DNA from: Streptomyces ferrugineus
GTDB lineage: Bacteria; Actinomycetota; Actinomycetes; Streptomycetales; Streptomycetaceae
DNA: 64,000 nucleotides
Direction: 5' to 3'
NCBI RefSeq assembly: GCF_015160855.1
Contig: NZ_CP063373.1
Coordinates: 4,774,001-4,838,000, forward strand
The notes under the pieces are model-generated. The model was not told the DNA's origin, ran no database searches, and saw only the letters and a program-made list of their open reading frames with translations. The position numbers and the translations under genes were made by a program. Positions 17,438-25,910 of the stretch are shown here, in pieces (the first letter of the stretch is position 1; each line of letters opens with the position of its first letter).

Positions 17438-17979
17438 TGTCGACGGGGCCATGGCAGCGCACACCGCACTTGGCGTTCCACGCATCGACAACGAGGACGA
17501 CGACCCACGACAGCTCGTCCCGAGGCGCAGCACCGCTAGGGTGACCAGCACTCGGTCGGTGAAGACCAGTTGGTGGTCCGGCCCGGCACCGGAGGCCCGC
17601 TTACAGTTCCCGCCCGCGCCGCTCGCGCAGCGAGGACTCGCAGCCGGCTGTCCAGGAAGCGGCCAACTCGCCCAGGGGCTGGGAATCCTGTACTACTCCT
17701 GCCAGCCTGCTGTTGCGGCAGCCCACTCCTGTCATCGGCCTGGCGGACCGACCAGGGTGGCACGGGACCGCCGTAGGCGCCCTGAGGGCCGAAGTCACCG
17801 TGCGCGAGCACCTTGCCCGCATCGTGCGCGCCTGTTGGCCATGCTTCAACGGACGACATCTCCCTGTCCCTCGGCTGAACAAGCTGGTCACTGGTCGGCC
17901 GCCGCCGGGCCTGCCCCTACGGGGTGGCTCAGCCTGTCGGCGGATGCCGAGGGCTCTTGGCGGCGGGTCTGCTTGAGGC
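17438..17979. other. intergenic, possible weak relic
   Basis: About 540 bases with no convincing gene. On the minus strand near 17790-17830 a frame reads GKVLAHGDFGPQG, reminiscent of an aminoglycoside/choline phosphotransferase HGDFGPxN loop. Nothing around it supports a full domain, so it is at most a trace of a lost gene. Confidence 0.35.
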
Positions 17980-20376
17980 ATGGGGATCGACCGGAGGGCG
18001 ATGGTGAAGGCCGGGCTCGCCGCAGGGGCGGCGGTGGCCACGGCGGGTGCGGGGCGGCAGGGTGCCGCCGCGGGCGGCGGGGTGATCGAGCTGCGGGGCG
18101 GCGACGCCGTGCGCGGCACCATACCGCGTCGCCGCGGCCGGCTGGAGCTGGATGCGCGGGAGCGTCCGGGCGAGGGCTGGTTCGCGGAGTACGAGGTGAC
18201 CGCCGCGTCGGCCGCGGCCGCGGGGACGTACCGGCTGGTGGCCACGGCCACGGTGCCGGTGGAGCATCCGCAGGTCGCGCAGATCGGCTCCTACGTGTCG
18301 CTCGGCGTGAACGGCGAGCCCTGCCGGGAGGTGGCGCACTCCCAGCCGCACTGGTACGAGGCCGAGCACGCGGGTGGCGACCTGTGCCGGGCAGTGTGGC
18401 GGGACGTGGAGCTGCACCAGGGCAGCAACACGCTCACCGTTCGCGTCGAGGAGCAGGCCGTACTGGATGACCGGATGGCATACCGGCTCCGGCTGGAGCG
18501 ACTCACCCTGACACGAGTGCCGGTGCAGGTAGCTGAGGTGGAGTGGGACGGGGGCGCGTTGCGGCTGCGGCTCAACGGGCGAGCGACCGAGCCGCTGCGT
18601 GTGCCCTGCCGGGTGACGGACTACTTCGGTGCGGAGGTCGTCGCGACAGAGGCGGCCTTCGCCGTGGGCCGGCGTACGGCCGTGCTGCGTCTGCCGGAAC
18701 TCCCGGCGGGCCATTACCGGGTGCGCGCCGGCGGCCTGCTGACCCGGTTCGCCGTGCTCTCCGAGCACCGGGCCGTGCCGGGCGCGGCCGACCGGTTCGG
18801 AGTGAACGCCTTCGCACTCTCCCTGATCCCGCCGTCCCGCCTGGACCGCTTCGCGGAGCAACTGCGTGCCATGGGCGCCGGGTACGTACGGGGTGGCGCC
18901 CCCTGGCCGGTCGTCGAGCCGCGCCGGGGCAGCTACGACACCACGTCGCACGACCGGGTCACCGCCGCCTTTCGGGCGCACGGCCTGCGCACCTTGGAGG
19001 TGGTCTCCGCGCCGCCCGAGTGGGCCATGACGGTCCGCTCCCTGCCGCTGCCGGACGACCTGCGCGACGCCTACCGCTACGGCCGCCACCTGGCCCGGCA
19101 CGCACAGGGTTCCGACGTCGTGCAGGTGTCGAACGAGCCGGACGTCGACGACACCCGCTCGACCGGCGACGTCCACGCGGCCTACGTCAAGGCCCTCGCC
19201 CTCGGCCTGCGCGCCGCGCCTGACGGGCCCACCGTGCTACTCCCCGGCATCGCCGAGGCGGGCAGCCCGTTCCAGCGGCTGATGCTGCTCAGCGAGGTGG
19301 CCCGCTACGCCGACGCCTGGGCCTTCCACGGCTACCCCGACCCGGCCGAGCAGCACAACCCACAGTTCCCCGCCGCCGCACAGGAACAGCACGAGCTGCT
19401 GCGCGCCCACGGCTGGGAGGGCATGCCCGCGTGGATGACCGAGTCGGGCGTCTTCCTCACCGTCCCCCAGGGCCACGAGCCCACGGCGGACCAGGAGCGG
19501 GCGCAGGCCCGTTACCTGGTGCGCTCCTTGGTGCAGGGGCTGGCGGAAGGCAACGCCCGGCAGCTGTGGTTCGACGGCCCGCCCACGCACGACGAGGGTG
19601 TCTGGTTCTCCCTGCTCGCCCGGGACTTCTCTCCCCTGGCCGCCTACAGCGCCCACGCCGCGCTCGCCGGCCTGCTCGGCGAGGCACGCTTCCAGCGGCC
19701 GCTGCCGGACGTGGCGGGCTACGTCTTCGCGGACGGGCGCGGACACACGGTCACGGTGGTGTGGGCGGACGCACCGCAGGACGCGGAGCACGAGATCCCC
19801 GTGCCGGCCGGCCGGGTGCGGGTGTACGACGTCATGGGCCGGCACCGGGAGACTGCGCACACCACAGGCGCCGTTCGGCTACGCCTTACGCCCGACCCTC
19901 TCTACCTGGTTGCCGACGGGAGCGCCCGCGCGGCACATACGGACGTGTCCGGTCCGTCGGCCGGATCCGCCGGATCTATCGGATCGGCCGGGCCGCCGCG
20001 GCCGTCCGCCGCCGACCATGTCGTCCTCAACCAGCGCTGGCCCGGCCGGAACGCCGCGCCGGGCAAGGACAACGGCGACGCCCCGCCGCCGCACGGCTAC
20101 CGGCTCGGCCGCACGACCCGGATGACGCTGGAGATCTACAACTTCGCCGACCGCGACCAGTACGTCGAGCTTCGGGCCCGGGTCGACGAAGGCTGGGAGG
20201 TGTCGGCGGCACAACAGACCGCCGTGCGCGTGCCGGCGCAGGACCGCACCCGGGTCGCCTTCACCATCCGGGCCGGGAGCCGGGTGCGCACAGGCCGGGA
20301 CCACACCCTGGCCATCGAGGCGACGGCCGACGGCCGCAGGGTGACTCCGTCGGTGAGCTGGATCCAACGCCGCTGA
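17980..20376 (+). CDS. Tat-exported glycoside-hydrolase-like protein (clan GH-A type TIM barrel with flanking beta domains)
   Basis: A 798-residue protein. It opens with a twin-arginine-like signal (DRRAMVKAGLAAGAAVA) and an Ala/Gly-rich cleavage region. Residues ~30-260 look like a beta-sandwich domain. A TIM-barrel-like core spans ~265-560 (FGVNAFALSLIPPSRLDRFA, VRGGAPWPVVEP). In it VQVSNEPDVDD supplies a likely acid/base Glu in the clan A 'NEP' position, and AWMTESGVF supplies a likely nucleophile Glu. A further beta domain follows ~600-650, then a Ser/Gly/Pro linker and a last Ig/NPCBM-like module. It would act on an extracellular polysaccharide. The GH family number and substrate cannot be assigned by eye. 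No strong ribosome site precedes the ATG. Confidence 0.7.
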   Translation: MGIDRRAMVKAGLAAGAAVATAGAGRQGAAAGGGVIELRGGDAVRGTIPRRRGRLELDARERPGEGWFAEYEVTAASAAAAGTYRLVATATVPVEHPQVAQIGSYVSLGVNGEPCREVAHSQPHWYEAEHAGGDLCRAVWRDVELHQGSNTLTVRVEEQAVLDDRMAYRLRLERLTLTRVPVQVAEVEWDGGALRLRLNGRATEPLRVPCRVTDYFGAEVVATEAAFAVGRRTAVLRLPELPAGHYRVRAGGLLTRFAVLSEHRAVPGAADRFGVNAFALSLIPPSRLDRFAEQLRAMGAGYVRGGAPWPVVEPRRGSYDTTSHDRVTAAFRAHGLRTLEVVSAPPEWAMTVRSLPLPDDLRDAYRYGRHLARHAQGSDVVQVSNEPDVDDTRSTGDVHAAYVKALALGLRAAPDGPTVLLPGIAEAGSPFQRLMLLSEVARYADAWAFHGYPDPAEQHNPQFPAAAQEQHELLRAHGWEGMPAWMTESGVFLTVPQGHEPTADQERAQARYLVRSLVQGLAEGNARQLWFDGPPTHDEGVWFSLLARDFSPLAAYSAHAALAGLLGEARFQRPLPDVAGYVFADGRGHTVTVVWADAPQDAEHEIPVPAGRVRVYDVMGRHRETAHTTGAVRLRLTPDPLYLVADGSARAAHTDVSGPSAGSAGSIGSAGPPRPSAADHVVLNQRWPGRNAAPGKDNGDAPPPHGYRLGRTTRMTLEIYNFADRDQYVELRARVDEGWEVSAAQQTAVRVPAQDRTRVAFTIRAGSRVRTGRDHTLAIEATADGRRVTPSVSWIQRR

Positions 20377-20422
20377 GACGTCCGGATCGAGCACCGCCTC
20401 CACAGTCAGTCGGCGTCGCGAA

Positions 20423-20440
20423 CCGGCATTCAACTGCCGG
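20423..20440. terminator. hairpin between convergent genes
   Basis: CCGGCA-TTCAAC-TGCCGG, a perfect 6-bp stem in the gap between the glycoside-hydrolase-like gene (plus) and the phosphatase-fold gene (minus). Convergent position supports a shared terminator; there is no T-run. Confidence 0.45.
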
Positions 20441-20600
20441 GAAGGTCAGTGCGGTTTGGGGCACGCAACAGCCTGGCTTGGTGCCGGTGGCCCGCTCCGA
20501 TCCGCTCCGCCCGTTCGTCGCCGTGCGGCAGTTTGCCGTACGGCGCACTGGTGCTGTCCACGTCCCAGTTCGGGGTCGGTCGCGACCGAGATCGGCATAC

Positions 20601-21488
20601 TCAGCGATGCGTTCCCAGGTCCAGCGAGGCTTGCACCGGCAGGTGGTCGCTCGGAAACCGGCCATTCACCGCGAACGTGTTGATCGCTGCCCAGTGTGTG
20701 GTCACCCGGGGGGTGGTGAGGATCCAGTCGATGCGACGACCGTCGGGCTCCGGCGGTTGGAAACCGTGGAAGGTCGCGTACAGCGGCCCGCGCGCACCCG
20801 CCGCGTCCCAGGTGTCCACGAGCCCGGCGGCCAACATCGCGTCGTAGACCGGGTTGTGGTGTGCTGCGACGTTGAAGTCGCCGGTCACCACGACCGGTAA
20901 GGAGCTGTCGAAGGCGGCGATCGTCTCGCGGATCAGCTCCGCGGAGCGCTCGCGCGCGTACTGGCTCCGGTGGTCCAGATGGGTATTGAGGACATAGAAC
21001 TCCCGGCCCTCGTGGGCGAGGTCGCTGAACCGGATCCACGTCACCACACGCGGGAAGCGCGCGCCCCAAGTGTTGGACGCGATCACGGACGGTGTGTCGG
21101 AGAGCCAGTAGTGGTCGGACTCGATCGGCGCCAGGCGTCCGGTGTCGTAGAGGACCGCAGAGAACTCGTCCTTTCTGCTGCCCATACGACCGATGCCGAT
21201 CCAGTCGTAGCGCGGGCCGATGTCCTTCTGGATCCTCCGCAGCTGCCGGTAGAGGCCCTCCTGGGTACCGATGACGTGGGGGTGCTCCCGGCGCAGCAGT
21301 TCCCGCATCACCGGGCGCCGCACGGCCCAGCGATTGCTGCCGGTTGGGCGGGCGACACGCAGGTTGTACGTCATGACGCTCAGCGCGCCCGGATGCTCGC
21401 CGTCCGCGCCAGACTGGGTTGACCCGGCGGTGGCCGCCGCCGCGGTCCTCAGGCCCTGGTGTCGCGTCACTCCTATGCCGTCCGGCAC
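20601..21488 (-). CDS. endonuclease/exonuclease/phosphatase family protein
   Basis: A 295-residue EEP-fold phosphoesterase. All the usual blocks are present: VMTYNLR near the N-terminus, GTQEGLYRQL (metal Glu), FYVLNTHLDHRS (catalytic His), VVVTGDFN (Asp/Asn) and a terminal SDHLPV (Asp-His). Such proteins cleave phosphodiesters or phosphomonoesters with a divalent metal; substrates range from DNA to lipids and inositol phosphates. A GTG start was chosen because GGGAGGAG lies 5 bases upstream. The first ~35 residues are Ala/Thr rich and not clearly a signal peptide. It stands alone, convergent with its left neighbour. Confidence 0.85.
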   Translation of the reverse strand: MPDGIGVTRHQGLRTAAAATAGSTQSGADGEHPGALSVMTYNLRVARPTGSNRWAVRRPVMRELLRREHPHVIGTQEGLYRQLRRIQKDIGPRYDWIGIGRMGSRKDEFSAVLYDTGRLAPIESDHYWLSDTPSVIASNTWGARFPRVVTWIRFSDLAHEGREFYVLNTHLDHRSQYARERSAELIRETIAAFDSSLPVVVTGDFNVAAHHNPVYDAMLAAGLVDTWDAAGARGPLYATFHGFQPPEPDGRRIDWILTTPRVTTHWAAINTFAVNGRFPSDHLPVQASLDLGTHR

Positions 21489-21819
21489 GCGATCTCCTCC
21501 CGTAGGGCCTGCGTGGTCCCATGAGTTCCCTGCCGGTCGATTATTGCCGACGCCAGTTAATCGCCTGGCCGGTGGCGGCGACTGGCGACCGGCGACCGGC
21601 GGGACAGGGCGCAGACGTCGGACGGCGACGTGCCGGTCGGCAGCGTGCGGCGGGTTCGTGTAGCGATCCCTGGTTGTCGCACGTGCGTGCCACACCGGCC
21701 AGTGGACCCGGCACCACATCGCAGGGGGCTGAACACCATCAGCCTCTCCACAAAGCCCTCCATCGTCGCCGGTAGTGGTCCGAGATGGTCAGATCGATCA
21801 GGTCGGTGGTACGGGCGGG

Positions 21820-22210
21820 CCGGTTCGGCTGCGCCGTCCTCGATGCCAGGCGGCCCAGCGGCGGACGTGGTAGCGGGCCAGGCATGCCTGACCCTTCGCG
21901 GCCTGGAAGCGCTCCTGGAGGGCAAGTCGGCCGCCGCCCGGGGCGCGGCGGATCAGCAGGTGCCGGCGCCGATCGGCACCGATCTCGATTTAGACCCAAT
22001 TGGAGTGGCGCGGCCCCTTCACCCCCCGGCGGTCGGCCACGGCAACCGCGCGAACAGCGATCCGCCCCCCGGGGTGCCGGTGAACGGCCGCCGCACGTCG
22101 GCTGAGCCGGTGCCCTTCCTCAGGGAGTCGGTCTCGTCCACGATCAGCACGCCGATGACGGCACCGAGCGCCCACGCTGTGACTCGCAGCCACCGCACGA
22201 TCTTCAAGGT
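21820..22210 (-). pseudogene. IS701-family transposase relic
   Basis: The minus strand carries degraded pieces of an IS701-type DDE transposase. VLIVDETDSLRKGTGSADV matches the family's first catalytic block (VVDETGxxKKGTxSxGVQRQYTGTAGR), including a partly preserved RPFTGTPGG continuation. Further downstream, in another frame, AAKGQACLARYHVRRWAAWHR matches the conserved C-terminal block. The pieces lie in different frames with most of the gene missing. Nothing else is visible in the roughly 890 bases between the phosphatase gene and the next pseudogene. Confidence 0.65.
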
Positions 22211-22381
22211 CCACACAACCCTTGGTGATCACGAAAACGCGGACGGAGCAGCAGCCCACTGCCGTTCGGCCGCTCGACGCGCCCGCCCGCGGGTGACACT
22301 GCTCGCCGCGCCCCGTCCGGCGTGCCAGGAGAACTGGCAGCATCCTGCCGAGCCGGGAAGGCCGAGCCGGAGGAGGTCGTT

Positions 22382-23120
22382 GTGCCGTCGATCGCCGTCA
22401 ATGGGGCAGACATCTACTACGAGCTGCGGGGCACCGGCCCATCGGTGATGTTCATCTCCGGCGCGGCTACGACCGACGAGGCAATTCGCGCAGTCCTCGG
22501 CCAGACGGCTGGGAGACCACGTCGGTGGCCGAGCAGGCCGACGACGCGGCGGCGCTTCTCTCTGAGCTGGGGCTCGCTCCCGCCGCTGTGTACGGCAACA
22601 GCTACGGGCGACCTTCGCCCTCGACCTGTTGCTCCGCCACCCTGGCGCTGTCCGTTCCGCGGTATTGCACGAGCCTGCGATGATCTCGGTCGTGGCCGAC
22701 CCGGCGGCGGCGCAGGCAAGCGTGGCGGCGGCCATTCAGGAGGGAGTGGCCCAGGGCGGTCCTCCAGGAGCTGTCGACCGCTTCTTCCGCCCCGTGGCCG
22801 GCGATGCGACCTGGGATCGTGTGCCCACGGACCTGCGCAACAGAATCACGTCGAACGGTGAGACGCTCCTCGGCATGGAGCTGGGTACGTTCGAGGCCTA
22901 CCGCCCTGGCGATTCGGCATTCGCCGGTATCACCACACCCACCCATGTCCTGGTCAGCGAGAATTCACCGGGCGTCTTCCACGAGGTCGCCGCGTGGCTG
23001 TCCGGTCGGGCGGGGTTCGAGGTGGTACGGACACCCGGCTCGCACACGCCGCAGTTCGACCACCCGGACGAGCTCGTCCGAACCATCAGGCCGCTACTAC
23101 GCGGACGCGGACGCACGTAG
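22382..23120 (+). pseudogene. alpha/beta hydrolase, frameshifted and internally deleted
   Basis: The gene starts normally (VPSIAVNGADIYYELRGTGP, then MFISGAATTDE) but loses the oxyanion-hole and beta-4 segment through a deletion near 22480-22510. The frame then shifts to WETTSVAEQADDAAALLSEL followed by VYGNSYG (nucleophile Ser elbow). A second shift after the elbow returns to LLLRHPGAVRSAVLHEPA and the C-terminal lid and catalytic His region (TPGSHTPQFDHPDELV). Three frames are needed to read one hydrolase, so it is not functional. A GGAGG ribosome site still precedes the GTG. Confidence 0.8.
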
Positions 23121-23291
23121 CTGTCGCAACCACGCTTGGGCGCTGCGGCTCGTCCAGGCGCAAGATCGTGAAGTCGGAGGGCGGTATGAGGCGCCCGCCA
23201 CAACGCACGCGACTACGAACGTCTGCCCCCCAGCACTCCGAGGCTCACCCGAACTGGTTGGGCAAGCCCGAGGCCACGATCGTCAGGTCGG

Positions 23292-23930
23292 CTACCTCAG
23301 CGCACCGACTCCCTCGCCGTCCAGGTCGTTGACTGCCACGCGCCGTCCCGTAATTGCGAGAAGCAGTGAAAGCGCAGGTCCGGTCACTTCCAGACCATCG
23401 CCAATCGACACATCGGCGTCGGTTGCCGTGAGGCGGAGAGGGGCCACTAGTTCCCTGGCGCCGCCGAAAGACGCCGGGGTGTGAGCCTGCAGGCGAAGCG
23501 CCCTGACGACGGCATCCCGGGGGTAGAGGCGGGTGAGTCCCAAGGGACGGCGGATGTCCTCACCGTGGACGACCTCCTCGACGATCCGGCTGTCAAGGGG
23601 CGCCGGAGGGGTCGACTTCCGCGAGGCCACCTGACGAAGCCGCGCCAACGTCTCCAGCGGTGAGGCACCGCGCTCGTGCGCCACACCGTGAGCGTTCAGG
23701 CGGTGGAAGTCGAACCGTGCCCGGGCGAGGCGGGCCACGAAGCCGACACGCGTCGTGCGAGCTGAGTCGACCAGGTGGGCAACGACATCATGGACCGTCC
23801 ACCCCACACAAAGTGACGGCTGCTCCCACTGCTTGTCATCGAGACCCTCAAGGTCGTGGATCAGTGCCGCACGCTCCGCATGCACGATCGGCCAGACATC
23901 TCTGACGGGCTCCGGGCTTCCCATGGCCAT
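23292..23930 (-). CDS. mycothiol-dependent maleylpyruvate isomerase-like (DinB_2/MDMPI_N) family protein
   Basis: A 212-residue protein of the actinobacterial TIGR03083-type family. The N-terminal four-helix bundle has the family's metal-site pattern: WPIVHAERAALIHDLEGLDD, then WTVHDVVAHLVDSARTT with the conserved His pair, and later VVEEVVHGEDIRRP-like helices (HGEDIRR visible). The C-terminal part is an SCP2-like domain (ADVSIGDGLEVTGPALSLLLAITGR). Members are thought to use mycothiol as thiol cofactor, consistent with an actinomycete host; the reaction is unknown. ATG at the listed end or two codons later (MAMG) are both possible. Confidence 0.8.
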   Translation of the reverse strand: MAMGSPEPVRDVWPIVHAERAALIHDLEGLDDKQWEQPSLCVGWTVHDVVAHLVDSARTTRVGFVARLARARFDFHRLNAHGVAHERGASPLETLARLRQVASRKSTPPAPLDSRIVEEVVHGEDIRRPLGLTRLYPRDAVVRALRLQAHTPASFGGARELVAPLRLTATDADVSIGDGLEVTGPALSLLLAITGRRVAVNDLDGEGVGALR

Positions 23931-23994
23931 CGTCTCTCCTCGATGATCGGCTTGTTGCTTTCGTAGAGCTACAGACTCACGATCGCCACAAACC

Positions 23995-24385
23995 TCATCG
24001 CGAAGAGCAGTTCTCCACCTGCGCCACCGTGTCCCGCGCCGCCTCCCGACTTACCGGCCGTGGATGGGTGAACAAGCCCTGCTCGGTCCCGGTCAGGATC
24101 CCGCGTTGGACGAGCCGATTGAGTTTCGGGCGGGTGTTGTTGATGGTGTTGGGCGCGATCTCCAGGCCAGGCCCATCGCCCCGCACACCTGCCGCGCCCA
24201 CAGCGGCGCGTCGGCCGAGGCGAACACCGTCATGATCTCCTGGTAGGCCGGATGGTCAGGCAGCTTCGGCCCGCGTGGCGATCTACCGTTCCCGCTCCTC
24301 CAGCCGTGCCAGCACCGCACCGAGGGTGAGCTGCTCGCCGGTCATGCGGTGCGCCAGGACGGCGCGGTTGCCCCGGACAGCCGGC
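23995..24385 (-). pseudogene. HTH/coiled-coil mobile-element-associated protein, frameshifted
   Basis: Pieces in three frames reconstruct a small protein: MTGEQLTLGAVLARLEERER, then LPDHPAYQEIMTVFASADAPLWARQVCGAMGL, then IAPNTINNTRPKLNRLVQRGILTGTEQGLFTHPRP (each read as short blocks). The order is that of a Streptomyces family with an N-terminal coiled coil, a short linker and a winged-helix-like domain that is often found beside transposons. A stop after the coiled coil and a frameshift after the middle block show it is dead. Confidence 0.6.
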
Positions 24386-24510
24386 GCAATATCACTGCGG
24401 TCATCGCCCAATAGGCCATATCGCTCCTGCCCGCGAGCGGTAGGGCCGACGCAGCCCGCTCGCGGCCCTCAGGCGTGTGGAGGAGCCGGGAGCGGGTGCG
24501 GGGAGGCGGG

Positions 24511-24930
24511 TCAGATGCCGCCCGCCCTCACGCACAGCGGCTGGGTGCCCTTGATGTAGCCAGCGCCGGTATTCCTCCAGAAGACCGCGCACCAGAGGTC
24601 ACCGTGCGCACCGTCCTGGTATCCGGACCAGTCATGCGTGCGGTCCTTCCATTCCCCGTCCAGGCTGTTCTTGATGGTGCCGCGCGGGCCGAACAGCTCC
24701 CAGTGGCCCATGCCCGTGCTGGTGGAGGCACGGACCTCCATCCTCACGACGTCGGCGTCGAACAACTGGTTCTGGAAGTCCACACACAACGTGTGGGAAA
24801 TGAAAAGGGTGGTCGACTGGCAAACCTTCCGGTTCTGCGGTGCGGCCGCGGCCGCGGAGGCGGAGGCGGAGGCGGAGGCGGTTCCCGCCAGGACGATTCC
24901 CGCGGCCATCGCGGCGGCCATGCGCTTCAT
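24511..24930 (-). CDS. small secreted cysteine-containing protein
   Basis: A 139-residue exported protein. A basic start (MKRMAAAMAAG) and a hydrophobic stretch lead to an (AS)n-rich cleavage region at about residues 18-30. The mature part (about 110 residues) has four cysteines (VCQS, LCVDF, LWCAV, LCVRA) that could form two disulfides, and many Trp/Asp/Gly residues. The family is not recognised. Its neighbour on the same strand, 58 bases upstream, encodes a second small secreted protein of similar size and layout, so the pair may be co-transcribed. Confidence 0.65.
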   Translation of the reverse strand: MKRMAAAMAAGIVLAGTASASASASAAAAAPQNRKVCQSTTLFISHTLCVDFQNQLFDADVVRMEVRASTSTGMGHWELFGPRGTIKNSLDGEWKDRTHDWSGYQDGAHGDLWCAVFWRNTGAGYIKGTQPLCVRAGGI

Positions 24931-24988
24931 GCTGTCGTTCTTCCTTTCGGAGAGGGGGAAGGAGTATCCGGGCCGATGCGTGCCGGGC

Positions 24989-25450
24989 TCAGAAGTAGAC
25001 CGGGGCGCAAGCAGTGTCCATGTAGCCGCCCGCTTCGTAGAGGGTGGCGCAGACGCGCGAGGCGTCGCGGGGCATTAGGACTGTGACCTCGAACGTGGCG
25101 TACTCGTCGCGCCGGTTGCCGCTCCACGAGCGGTCCCTGCCGAACATCTCCCTGTTCTGGGCGTCCAGGACCCGGACGTGGATGCGCGGATTGCCCACGC
25201 CCGTGAGGGAGGTGAAGTTCCCCCTGATCGTGTTGAGGTACCTGGGCGACTGGGCGTCCCATCCGACGCCCAGGAGGCCCGTGCCCAGCTGAATCCGGGT
25301 GCCGCCGGCGCCCGTCGCGGCGGACGCAGGCGCGGCGGACATCATGGTAGCCAGAACGGCCCCCGCGCCCGCCAGGGCGAGACCGCGCAGAGTCAGCCGG
25401 GCCCCCCGGTTCCGCCGCGTCTTCCGATTCTCGTTTTTCTGCAAGGACAT
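24989..25450 (-). CDS. small secreted protein, two cysteines
   Basis: A 153-residue exported protein. A long basic N-region (KNENRKTRRNRGARLTLRG) precedes a hydrophobic core (LALAGAGAVLATMMSAAP) and an ASAAT cleavage site near residue 45. The mature domain is beta-rich (IHVRVLDAQNREMFG, YATFEVTVLMPRDASRVCATL) and ends in a short tail with a second Cys (DTACAPVYF). The family is unknown. It shares layout and strand with the gene that follows it. The ATG was chosen because it begins a normal Sec-type signal and has AAAGG upstream. Confidence 0.65.
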   Translation of the reverse strand: MSLQKNENRKTRRNRGARLTLRGLALAGAGAVLATMMSAAPASAATGAGGTRIQLGTGLLGVGWDAQSPRYLNTIRGNFTSLTGVGNPRIHVRVLDAQNREMFGRDRSWSGNRRDEYATFEVTVLMPRDASRVCATLYEAGGYMDTACAPVYF

Positions 25451-25627
25451 GCTGTGCCTTTCGGGATTCGGGTCAGGAGAACCCGTCGGACCTGTGACGG
25501 GGACACACAGGAGGTTCACAGCGGTCCATGACCCCTCCGTGCGCCGAATGTGATCGGAACATGACCGTTCCTCATTGGTCGCCGTCACACAGCCCATAGC
25601 GGCTGACCTCGTATTTCCGGCGCCTAC

Positions 25628-25756
25628 GTTCACGACAGCCAGGCCCTGACCCCCCTCCTGAAGGGCCTACCGGCCATCCGGTCCCGCCGAGGCATCCGGC
25701 ATCGCATCGCCCGCAACAGCGTCAAGACCTCACCGCGACTCGGCCGAGACCGCTGA
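25628..25756 (+). mobile_element. IS5-family transposase fragment with internal deletion
   Basis: One 42-codon open stretch ending in a stop reads VHDSQALTPLLKGLPAIRSR joined directly to RGIRHRIARNSVKTSPRLGRDR. In intact IS5-group transposases these two blocks are separated by the DKGYD catalytic region, so roughly 20 codons have been cut out and the ends rejoined in frame. No terminal repeats could be found around it. Confidence 0.65.
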
Positions 25757-25910
25757 CTGATGAGGCGTGAGCAAATCTCAGATGGCGACCTTGGCCTTGC
25801 CTTGATGCGGTCTATACGTCATCTTTACTGGCGGCGTGCCGGGAAGTCTGGTCGGCAGTTCGCCCCGCTGTGGGGTGAGTTCAGCATGTTGCCGACCGAA
25901 GTGGGGGCTG

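Noticed and set aside
17780..17840. HGDFGP motif like an aminoglycoside phosphotransferase
   Set aside because: A single six-residue match without the DWE/D motif or any flanking helix; not enough to call a relic.
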